Origin: Rhodococcus sp. BP22
Lineage (GTDB): Bacteria > Actinomycetota > Actinomycetes > Mycobacteriales > Mycobacteriaceae
Direction: 5' to 3'
Assembly (NCBI RefSeq): GCF_014281965.1
Contig: NZ_JACFTB010000004.1
Coordinates: 310,001 to 374,000 of the forward strand
DNA length: 64,000 bases
Part shown: positions 29,844-37,375 of the stretch, piece by piece
How positions within the stretch are numbered: the first letter of the stretch is position 1
How the letters are laid out: each line of letters starts with the position of its first letter
The notes under the pieces: generated by a model
What the model saw: the letters and a program-made list of their open reading frames with translations, nothing else
Told to the model about the DNA's origin: nothing
Databases searched by the model: none
Position numbers and translations under genes: made by a program

Positions 29844-31958
29844 GTGAACCGCAACCAAACCTTCCCGCACCTTCTCGCCTCCGGGACCATCGGTCCTATG
29901 ACCGTTCCGAACCGCGTCGTTCTTCCGGCAATGGACATGAACCTCTGCGAAGACGGTGAAATCGAAAAGGGCGACATCGACCACTTCGTCGCTCGCTCTG
30001 CCGGTGGCACAGGGCTGATCATCACCGGGTGCTGCGCTGTCGCCTACCCGGTGGGATGTGCCAGTACCAAGGAACCCGGCCTGTCCGAAGATCGGTTCAT
30101 CCCAGGCCTCAAGGCCCTCGCCGACGCCGTGCACGACACCGGAAGCAAGCTGTGTGTCCAGATGACGCACCACGGCCGGATCGCGCGGATCGACACGATC
30201 AACGACCGCCCGATGTTGGTCCCGTCGACGCCTGAGGCGCCCCGCGACATGTCCGCTCTGGCGGACAACACCCCCGCAGAGCTACAGAGGATGGCGGCGG
30301 TCTCCGGTGGCAAGGCGCCCACTTACCACGAGGCCACCCAGGACGACATCGACTGGCTGGTGCGCTGCTTCGCAGAGGCCGCGGGTCGTGTGAAGGCGGC
30401 GGGCGGCGACGCCGTCGAGATTCATTGCGCGCACGGCTATGTCCTCGGCGGATTCCTGAGCCGGGCAGACAACAAGCGCACCGATGGATACGGCGGTTCG
30501 CTCGAGAATCGGGCACGGTTGGCGGTCGAGGTCATCCGCGCGGTAAGGGCGGAGGTCGGCGATTCGTTGGCGATCCTGATTCGCGTCGCAGGACGGGAGT
30601 TCGGTGAAGACGACGGTTTGACCACCGAGGAAGCTGTAGCTGCGTCGAAGCTGTTCGAGGCTGCCGGCGCCGACGCCATCCATGTCACCGGTTGGGGCCG
30701 CAACGCCTTCTCGAACTTTACCGACGGCCCGCTGCCCGACAAGGTCGGTGCCTATGTCGAACTGGCAGGCGAGGTCAAGAATGCTGTATCCATCCCGGTG
30801 ATCACGGTCGGCCGGGTGCTGCCTGAGGTCGGCGAGAAGGCAATCGCCGAAGGTAAGGCAGATTTTGCGGCGATGGGTCGCCAGTTGCTCGCTGATCCGG
30901 ATTTGGTGAACAAGCTCGCGGCCGGAACGCCCGAACGTGTCCGCCCGTGCATCAATTGCTATGTGTGCGTTCAGGAAAACTTCTGGGATGACACGCCGCT
31001 GTGTGCGGTCAACCCGGCTCTCGGTGACGAAACACTGCTTCCGTTGGTGCGCACCGCCACCCCGAAGCATGTGGTCGTGGTCGGGGCAGGTCCCGGTGGA
31101 CTCGAAGTCGCCCGTGTCGCAACTGAGCGTGGACATCGAGTTACGGTCGTGGACAAGGCCGATCGGCTCGGCGGCACGCTGTGGTTCTCCAGCCTCACGA
31201 CCCCGGACAACGGGCGTCTACTGAAGTGGCTCGAATCGGAGACCTCGCGGCTGGGCGTCGATATCCGGTTGAACACCGAGGCGACGGTCTCTTCCATCAA
31301 GGCGCTCGACGCCGACGTGGTCGTCGTTGCCACCGGTGCTGTGCGTGAGCGGCCCTCCGTTCCCGGTGGCGATCTCCCACACGTGCATACCGGTGATACG
31401 TTGCGTGCCTTGATGACCGGTGCCGGTGACACTTCCCAGGTGCCGCCGTTCCTGCGGACGATGGCCAAGCTGGGTAAGTTGTCCGGCATCACCAAGCGAC
31501 CTGCTCTCATCCGCGCCGTGACACGCAAGTTCCTGCCGATGGGCAAGAACGTCGTAGTGGTCGGTGGCTCGCTCGTGGGGCTCGAGCTCGCGGAGTTCTT
31601 GGCCGAGCGTGGACGGAATGTGACGTTGCTCGAAGAAGGCCAGCAGCTCGGTGTGCCGATGGCGATGCCGCGTCGCTGGACTGCGGTTCGCCATGCGAAG
31701 GAGCACGGTGTGGTGATCCATCGCAACGCGACGGTTCAGCGAATCACCAAGGACCACGTCGAGTTCCGAGTCGGCGACGAGACGTTGACCGCGCCGGCCG
31801 CCATGGTCGTCGTCGCTTCGGGTGTCTCGGCGCAGGCACCGCTCGCCGAAGCGCTGGCGGGTGTGGTTGCCGATGTGCAGGTTGTGGGTGACGCGGTCTC
31901 GGTCGATTACATCGAGGGTGCGATTCATACTGCCTGGAAGGTCGCCACGGCTCTGTAA
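29844..31958 (+). CDS. Old-yellow-enzyme-type NADH:flavin oxidoreductase with Fe-S and FAD domains
   Basis: A 704-residue multidomain flavoprotein of the 2,4-dienoyl-CoA reductase/trimethylamine dehydrogenase group. Order: an FMN-binding TIM barrel (about 1-345, with HHGRIAR, EIHCAHGYVLGGFLSR and DGYGGSLENRAR), a 4Fe-4S motif, then FAD/NAD domains (VVVVGAGPGGLEVARV and VVVVGGSLVGLELAEF). The cluster cysteines are CINCYVC and LCAVNP with C-x2-C-x2-C-x11-C spacing, which is the trimethylamine-dehydrogenase pattern rather than the x2-x3-x11 of E. coli FadH. So a dienoyl-CoA reductase role is likely but not certain. A 15-bp hairpin follows the stop. Confidence 0.9.
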   Translation: MNRNQTFPHLLASGTIGPMTVPNRVVLPAMDMNLCEDGEIEKGDIDHFVARSAGGTGLIITGCCAVAYPVGCASTKEPGLSEDRFIPGLKALADAVHDTGSKLCVQMTHHGRIARIDTINDRPMLVPSTPEAPRDMSALADNTPAELQRMAAVSGGKAPTYHEATQDDIDWLVRCFAEAAGRVKAAGGDAVEIHCAHGYVLGGFLSRADNKRTDGYGGSLENRARLAVEVIRAVRAEVGDSLAILIRVAGREFGEDDGLTTEEAVAASKLFEAAGADAIHVTGWGRNAFSNFTDGPLPDKVGAYVELAGEVKNAVSIPVITVGRVLPEVGEKAIAEGKADFAAMGRQLLADPDLVNKLAAGTPERVRPCINCYVCVQENFWDDTPLCAVNPALGDETLLPLVRTATPKHVVVVGAGPGGLEVARVATERGHRVTVVDKADRLGGTLWFSSLTTPDNGRLLKWLESETSRLGVDIRLNTEATVSSIKALDADVVVVATGAVRERPSVPGGDLPHVHTGDTLRALMTGAGDTSQVPPFLRTMAKLGKLSGITKRPALIRAVTRKFLPMGKNVVVVGGSLVGLELAEFLAERGRNVTLLEEGQQLGVPMAMPRRWTAVRHAKEHGVVIHRNATVQRITKDHVEFRVGDETLTAPAAMVVVASGVSAQAPLAEALAGVVADVQVVGDAVSVDYIEGAIHTAWKVATAL

Positions 31959-31966
31959 GCCACAGG

Positions 31967-32003
31967 CTGCGGCCGACCCCGAGGCGATCGGGGTCGGCCG
32001 CAG
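31967..32003 (+). terminator. Strong 15-bp hairpin after the OYE-type gene
   Basis: CTGCGGCCGACCCCG (31967-31981) pairs perfectly with CGGGGTCGGCCGCAG (31989-32003) around a 7-base loop. There is no T-run, as is common in actinobacterial terminators. It separates the flavoprotein gene from ilvA. Confidence 0.8.
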
Positions 32004-32070
32004 CAGGTCTTCGGTAGCGCAATGTATGCCCGGTTCGAATCGGGAACTGTGCTGGTGGCAGCATGGACGA

Positions 32071-33432
32071 GTGTCCAACTCGTCTGATGTAGTCGTATCT
32101 GCCAGTCACACGTTCGCAGTCACTGCGGACGATATCGACACGGCTGCGCGACGAATTTCGGGCGTGGTGTCCGCGACGCCGTTGCAATACTGCGAGCGAC
32201 TCTCTGCTGTTACCGGTGCGCAGGTGTATCTCAAGCGCGAGGACCTGCAGATCGTTCGCTCGTACAAGATTCGTGGTGCCTACAATCTGATGGCGCAGCT
32301 GAGCCCCGAGGAATTGGCGGTCGGGGTAGTGACTGCCAGCGCCGGGAACCACGCGCAGGGTGTGGCGTTCGCGTGCCGTTCGATGCAGGTGCACGGCCGG
32401 ATCTATGTTCCTGCCAACACTCCCAAACAGAAGCGTGACCGTATCCGCGTCCATGGTGGCGAGTTCGTCGAACTGATCGTCACGGGGGACACGTTCGATG
32501 CTGCCAGTGCTTCTGCCGCGGCCGATGTCGCGCGAACAGGCGCAACGATGGTTCCACCGTTCGACGATGCGCGGACAGTAGCAGGGCAGGGAACAATCGC
32601 AGCCGAGATCATCGAGCAGCTCGGTGCTGCTCCGGACACCGTGGTCATGCCGGTGGGTGGTGGTGGCTGTATCGCAGGCATCTCGACGTACCTGCGCGAG
32701 CGCTCACCGGCGTCCGCCTTGGTCGGGGTGGAGCCCTCCGGAGCCGCATCGATGACGGCCGCTCTTGTCGCAGGCGGGCCGGTGACGCTGGCGGAGATCG
32801 ATCCCTTCGTCGACGGCGCCGCAGTCCGTCGGATCGGTGACGTGCCCTACGCGGCGCTGCAGAACCTGGGTGCCGAGGTTGTCTCGCATGCTTCGTTGCC
32901 GCTCATGGCTATGCCTGCTTTTCGGCCGGGAACCCTCGAAGCCGGTCCGTTTCTCGTCACGCAGATCGACGAGGGGGCCATCTGCACGGCCATGCTCGAT
33001 CTGTACCAGAACGAGGGTGTAATTGCCGAGCCGGCCGGCGCATTGAGTGTCGCTGCGCTGCATCAGATTTCGGTCGCGCCCGGCAGTACCGTGGTGTGCT
33101 TGATCTCGGGTGGCAACAACGATGTGTCGCGATACGGCGAAATACTCGAACGTTCCCTCGTGCACCTCGGACTCAAGCACTACTTCCTCGTCGACTTTCC
33201 GCAGGAGCCAGGCGCACTTCGTCGTTTTCTCGACGACGTTCTCGGCCCGGACGACGACATCACCCTGTTCGAGTACGTGAAGCGAAACAATCGTGAGACC
33301 GGCGCGGCGTTGGTCGGTATTCAACTCGGGGTCGCGTCCGGACTCAGTTCGCTTCTCGAACGTATGCGTTCGTCTCATCTGCAGGTCGAGCAGCTGGAGC
33401 CCGGAACACCCGCATATCGCTATTTGACGTGA
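32071..33432 (+). CDS. ilvA: Threonine ammonia-lyase
   Basis: IlvA deaminates threonine to 2-oxobutyrate, the first step of isoleucine synthesis. The PLP lysine is in RSYKIRGAYN (Lys 66); the glycine-rich phosphate-binding loop is VGGGGCIAG. A single C-terminal ACT-like regulatory domain (about 350-435, YFLVDFPQEPGALRRFLDDVLG) suggests isoleucine feedback. The start is GTG at 32071 (453 residues); upstream in-frame sequence overlaps the preceding gene and hairpin. The gene converges with a TetR gene, overlapping its end by 13 bases. Confidence 0.96.
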   Translation: MSNSSDVVVSASHTFAVTADDIDTAARRISGVVSATPLQYCERLSAVTGAQVYLKREDLQIVRSYKIRGAYNLMAQLSPEELAVGVVTASAGNHAQGVAFACRSMQVHGRIYVPANTPKQKRDRIRVHGGEFVELIVTGDTFDAASASAAADVARTGATMVPPFDDARTVAGQGTIAAEIIEQLGAAPDTVVMPVGGGGCIAGISTYLRERSPASALVGVEPSGAASMTAALVAGGPVTLAEIDPFVDGAAVRRIGDVPYAALQNLGAEVVSHASLPLMAMPAFRPGTLEAGPFLVTQIDEGAICTAMLDLYQNEGVIAEPAGALSVAALHQISVAPGSTVVCLISGGNNDVSRYGEILERSLVHLGLKHYFLVDFPQEPGALRRFLDDVLGPDDDITLFEYVKRNNRETGAALVGIQLGVASGLSSLLERMRSSHLQVEQLEPGTPAYRYLT

Positions 33433-33956
33433 TCGGATCCGAGTAGCCGTTCTACGACCTGTTGGTGCAGTGTCGGATCCACCGGCGGCAGATTCAATAG
33501 CGCGCCCAGGTAGATGCCGTCGCCGACGAGTCTCACGATCTCGGCGTGCACCGGGTCGTCGATCTCGGCCTGGAGGCTCTCGTCCCAGAGTCGCATCATG
33601 TCGATGACGGCTTGTTGTATCTCTCCAGGCTTACCGTCGACGCTGCGCAGTACAGCGAGTGTCGAACGGTAGAGAGCCGTCTCTTTGTCGGAGATCGTTC
33701 CCGGTGGCTGCAGATACCAGTGGGCGACGGTGGATCCTCCGCGTTCGGCTTCGGCCCTTTGTGTGTCCGAACGCTCGCCGAGTCTGCGGACCATGGCGGC
33801 GATCATCGCGTCTTTGGTATTGAAGTGATAGAGCAATCCGCCCTTCGAGACCCCGGCCGATGCGGCGACACTCTCGAGTGTCACTTTCGTGGACCCTTCG
33901 TCGAGTAGCAGCATCTCGAGGGCGTCGAGTATTCGATCACGTGTGTCAGACGACAT
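33420..33956 (-). CDS. TetR-family repressor of the adjacent efflux pump
   Basis: A 178-residue TetR-family regulator. The N-terminal helix-turn-helix is clear: RDRILDALEMLLLDEGSTKVTLESVAASAGVSKGGLLYHFNTKDAM. The C-terminal ligand domain is divergent. It is transcribed away from an LfrA-like multidrug exporter, and two copies of a palindromic operator lie between them. This is the arrangement of a local drug-responsive repressor such as LfrR of M. smegmatis. GTG 33965 is an alternative start three codons upstream. Confidence 0.92.
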   Translation of the reverse strand: MSSDTRDRILDALEMLLLDEGSTKVTLESVAASAGVSKGGLLYHFNTKDAMIAAMVRRLGERSDTQRAEAERGGSTVAHWYLQPPGTISDKETALYRSTLAVLRSVDGKPGEIQQAVIDMMRLWDESLQAEIDDPVHAEIVRLVGDGIYLGALLNLPPVDPTLHQQVVERLLGSDHVK

Positions 33957-33968
33957 ATCCAGCACTGT

Positions 33969-34019
33969 ACCGACTGGACGGTGAACTGCTAACCTGGACT
34001 ACTGTACCGTCTGGACGGT
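33969..34019. promoter_or_regulatory. Two TetR operators in the divergent promoter
   Basis: ACCGTC-TG-GACGGT (34006-34019) is a perfect palindrome, and ACCGAC-TG-GACGGT (33969-33982) is the same with one mismatched base. Both are preceded by CTGT. They are 37 bases apart centre to centre, in the gap between the TetR gene and the MFS exporter. One copy probably controls each direction. Confidence 0.82.
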
Positions 34020-34052
34020 CTAGTCGAACAATGTCGAACCGAGGAGAATCTC

Positions 34053-35588
34053 GTGAACGAGTCGAGCATGCTCAGCATGCAGTCCGCCGCCGGCCGGCGG
34101 GCGACCACCAAAGATTGGCTGGGGCTGGTGGTGCTCGCATTCGCGGTGCTTCTGATATCGGTCGACGGCACAGTGCTCGACCTTGCGCTGCCGTTCATCA
34201 GCTCCGACCTCGCGCCGACCAGCAATCAATTGCTTTGGATCATCGACGTCTACTCGTTCGTGTTGGCCGGACTGCTCATTACGATGGGCACCCTCGGTGA
34301 CCGGATCGGACGTCGTCGGCTGTTGCTCATCGGCGCTGCCGGATTCGGTATCGCATCGATCATCGCTGCTTTTTCCGTCAGCCCCGAGATGCTCATCGCC
34401 GCCCGAGTTCTTCAAGGCGTATCCGGTGCGACATTGATGCCCGCGACTCTCGGCCTCATCCGGACGATCTTCACCGATTCGCGTCAACGGATCATGGCGA
34501 TCGCGGTGTGGGGCGCAATGGCGGGCGGTGGTGCTGCCGCTGGTCCGCTCGTGGGTGGGTGGCTTCTCGAGCACTTCTGGTGGGGATCGGTGTTCCTCGT
34601 CAACATTCCGGTCATGCTGTTGCTGATCGCTTTGGGCCCGCTGGTGATCCCGGAGTCGAAGGATCCGAACCCTGGCAAATTCGACCTCGTGAGCTCGGCG
34701 TTGTCCTTGGCTGCTCTCGTTCCTCTGGTTTTCGCAATCAAGGAGACCGCGACCCATGGTTTCGATACGGTCAACGCCGCTGCTGCAGCCATCGGTATCG
34801 CTGCAGGTGTCGCGTTCGTGAGGCGTCAACGCACCCTGGAATCTCCGATGATCGACCTTCGTCTCTTCGCGAAGCCGGCATTCTCGACAGCGGTGTTCAC
34901 CAACTTCCTGTCGGTGTTCGCACTTGCCGGAGTTCTGTTCTTCGGTGCTCAATATCTACAACTCGTCTTGGGCAACAGCCCGCTCGAGGCCGGTCTTCTC
35001 TTACTCCCGGGTACCGTCTCGAGCATCGTGGCCTCGTTGGCAGCGGCCTACCTGGTTCGTATCTGGTCGCCGGGGACGGTGCTCGGAACCGGATTGGCCG
35101 TCGCTGCAGTAGGCGCAATTCTGCTGGTAGGACTTCGTGCCGATGGCGGCCCTGCATTGTTCATCGCCGGATTCGTACTGGTCGGTGCCGGCGCAGGTAC
35201 AGCACTGACTCTCACCTCGGACCTGGTCGTGAGCGCGGTCGAGCCCGAGCGCGCAGGTGCCGCGTCCGCAGTATCGGAAACAGCGTACGAACTCGGAATC
35301 GCACTCGGCGTCGCGATTCTCGGCACCGTCGTCATGTCGTACTTCCGTGGAGGCCTCGACGTGTCCGGGCTCGATCCGGTTCAGGCGTTGTCCGCCCAGG
35401 AGACGCTCGGTGGATCGGTTGCCCTCGCCCGCACGCTTCCTGCCCAGGCCGCTGAACTTCTATCCGAATCCGCTGACGCGGCATTCATCAGTGGCATGCA
35501 CGCTGCATCGGTGGCTACCGCTGTTGTCATGGCTGCCACTTCGATTGCGGTATTCGTGCGGCTGCGAGGCACCACAACGCATGCGTGA
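34053..35588 (+). CDS. MFS multidrug exporter, DHA2 family (LfrA/EmrB-like)
   Basis: A 511-residue proton-driven drug exporter of the 14-helix DHA2 family. Motifs: DGTVLDLALP near the first helix (motif D1 with the membrane Asp), GDRIGRRRLLLIG (motif A) and GAMAGGGAAAGPLVGGWLLEHF (motif C). Sequence layout is close to LfrA of M. smegmatis, which exports fluoroquinolones and dyes; SERAGAASAVSETAYELG-like sequence is shared. The GTG at 34053 follows GAGGAG 9 bases upstream. Regulation by the divergent TetR protein is very likely. The actual substrates cannot be read from sequence. Confidence 0.93.
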   Translation: MNESSMLSMQSAAGRRATTKDWLGLVVLAFAVLLISVDGTVLDLALPFISSDLAPTSNQLLWIIDVYSFVLAGLLITMGTLGDRIGRRRLLLIGAAGFGIASIIAAFSVSPEMLIAARVLQGVSGATLMPATLGLIRTIFTDSRQRIMAIAVWGAMAGGGAAAGPLVGGWLLEHFWWGSVFLVNIPVMLLLIALGPLVIPESKDPNPGKFDLVSSALSLAALVPLVFAIKETATHGFDTVNAAAAAIGIAAGVAFVRRQRTLESPMIDLRLFAKPAFSTAVFTNFLSVFALAGVLFFGAQYLQLVLGNSPLEAGLLLLPGTVSSIVASLAAAYLVRIWSPGTVLGTGLAVAAVGAILLVGLRADGGPALFIAGFVLVGAGAGTALTLTSDLVVSAVEPERAGAASAVSETAYELGIALGVAILGTVVMSYFRGGLDVSGLDPVQALSAQETLGGSVALARTLPAQAAELLSESADAAFISGMHAASVATAVVMAATSIAVFVRLRGTTTHA

Positions 35589-35611
35589 CGGGTCGGCTCA
35601 GCTGTAGCTCA

Positions 35612-37363
35612 CTACTTTCTAGCTGCAGGCACGTCGGCTGCGAGGATAGTGAACGAATAACCGGGAATGGTTGTGGCCGAACCTGTTTCATCCGAGGTCG
35701 GCGGACTCCAAGACAGGAGAGGGGTGCCGCCGACCGGGACCGTCACCTCGTGCGGTGCGAGGTTGCAGGCCAACCGAAGCGATCCGCGGTGCAGTACGAT
35801 CCAGCGCTCGTCCTCGTCGTAGTCGACGGAAAAGTTCTCGAGCCAGGGATCGGTCAGCTCTGGGTGTTCACGCCGTAACGACAGCAGATCGCGGTAGATC
35901 CGGAGTAGCTGCGCGTGTTCGCCGGTGCCGAGTTCGGACCAGTCCAGTGTCGATCGCTGGAATGTCTGCGGGTCCTGAGGGTCGGGAATGTCTGCGCTGT
36001 CCCAACCATGCTCGGCGAACTCCGCTTTGCGGCCCTCGGCAGTGGCCTTACCCAGCTCGGGCTCGGGGTGTGAAGTGAAGAATTGGAACGGCGTCGACGC
36101 GCCCCACTCTTCGCCCATGAACAACATCGGTGTGTAGGGGGAGGCCAACACCAGTGCAGCCTTGACTGCCAACTGGCCGGGTTCGAGATAGAAGCCCGGT
36201 CGATCACCGATCGCACGGTTGCCGATCTGATCGTGGGTCGTGGTGTAGGTCACGAACGAACTCGCTGGAATTCGGCGGGTGTCGATGGGACGGCCATGCG
36301 TCCGGCCTCGGAAGCTCGAGTACGTTCCCGCATGAAAGAACCCATGGCGGAGGGTAGTCGCCAACGTCTGCAGCGAACCGAAATCTCCGTAGTAGCCCTG
36401 TCTTTCACCGGAAACCGCAGCATGGATGGCATGGTGAATGTCATCGTCCCACTGAGCATCCAGGCCGTAACCGCCGCCGGACCGCGCAGTGATGAGGCTC
36501 GGGTCGTTGAGGTCGCTCTCGGCGATCAAAGTCAGTGGGCGTCCGAGATGAGCCGACAGTCGACGCGTGTCCATTACCAATTCTTCGAGCAGGTGGACGG
36601 CAGTGTGGTCGACGATGGCATGGACAGCATCGAGGCGGAGACCGTCGATGTGGAATTCGGAGAACCATCGAAGCGCGTTCTCGATTGCGTAGCGCCGCAC
36701 CGGCCCCGAATCGGCCTCGGCGTAGTTGATCGCCTGGCCCCACGAATTGGACCCCTGAGCGAGATACGGTCCGAATCGGTCGAGGTAGTTGCCGGATGGG
36801 CCGAAATGGTTGTAGACCACGTCGAGTACCACTCCGAGTCCCCGTCGGTGGCAGGCATCGACGAAGCGCTGCAAACCTTCAGGCCCACCGTACGGCTCGT
36901 GAACGGTGTACCAGAGCACACCGTCGTAACCCCAGTTGTGGGTGCCGTTGAATCCGTTGACAGGCATCACCTCGACGAAGGTGACACCGAGGTCGACGAG
37001 GTGGTCGAGTTTGGCGATTGCCGCGTCGAATGTGCCTTCGGGAGTGAAGGTTCCGATGTGCAACTCGTACAGTGCGCCACCGGGTAGTTGACGGCCGGTC
37101 CATGTCGAATCGGTCCACTTCGACTCGTCCACACTGTGCAACTGCGAAGGAGCGTGCACCCCGTCCGGTTGACGCGGCGAACGGGGATCCGGAATCACGG
37201 TGTCGTCTTCGTCGAGAAGGAACCCGTATCGGCTGTCCGGCTGAGCTTCCTTTTCGGTGAACCACCAACCGTCGGATCGGCGCTCCATGTCGTGGACGTC
37301 GCCGTCCAGATGCAGTCGAACCTTCTCGGGGGTCGGTGCCCACACTTGGAAACGGTGGATCAT
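35612..37363 (-). CDS. treZ: Malto-oligosyltrehalose trehalohydrolase TreZ
   Basis: TreZ releases trehalose from maltooligosyl-trehalose made by TreY. The 583-residue GH13 enzyme has an N-terminal carbohydrate-binding-like domain, then the barrel with LDVVYNHFGPSGNYL, DGLRLDAVHAI (nucleophile Asp), TLIAESDLND (acid/base Glu) and TTTHDQIGN. It is the last gene of a treX-treY-treZ block, 12 bases after treY, and converges with the exporter gene. In M. tuberculosis the same order occurs (Rv1564c-Rv1562c). Confidence 0.97.
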   Translation of the reverse strand: MIHRFQVWAPTPEKVRLHLDGDVHDMERRSDGWWFTEKEAQPDSRYGFLLDEDDTVIPDPRSPRQPDGVHAPSQLHSVDESKWTDSTWTGRQLPGGALYELHIGTFTPEGTFDAAIAKLDHLVDLGVTFVEVMPVNGFNGTHNWGYDGVLWYTVHEPYGGPEGLQRFVDACHRRGLGVVLDVVYNHFGPSGNYLDRFGPYLAQGSNSWGQAINYAEADSGPVRRYAIENALRWFSEFHIDGLRLDAVHAIVDHTAVHLLEELVMDTRRLSAHLGRPLTLIAESDLNDPSLITARSGGGYGLDAQWDDDIHHAIHAAVSGERQGYYGDFGSLQTLATTLRHGFFHAGTYSSFRGRTHGRPIDTRRIPASSFVTYTTTHDQIGNRAIGDRPGFYLEPGQLAVKAALVLASPYTPMLFMGEEWGASTPFQFFTSHPEPELGKATAEGRKAEFAEHGWDSADIPDPQDPQTFQRSTLDWSELGTGEHAQLLRIYRDLLSLRREHPELTDPWLENFSVDYDEDERWIVLHRGSLRLACNLAPHEVTVPVGGTPLLSWSPPTSDETGSATTIPGYSFTILAADVPAARK

Positions 37364-37375
37364 GGGTGCAGCTCC

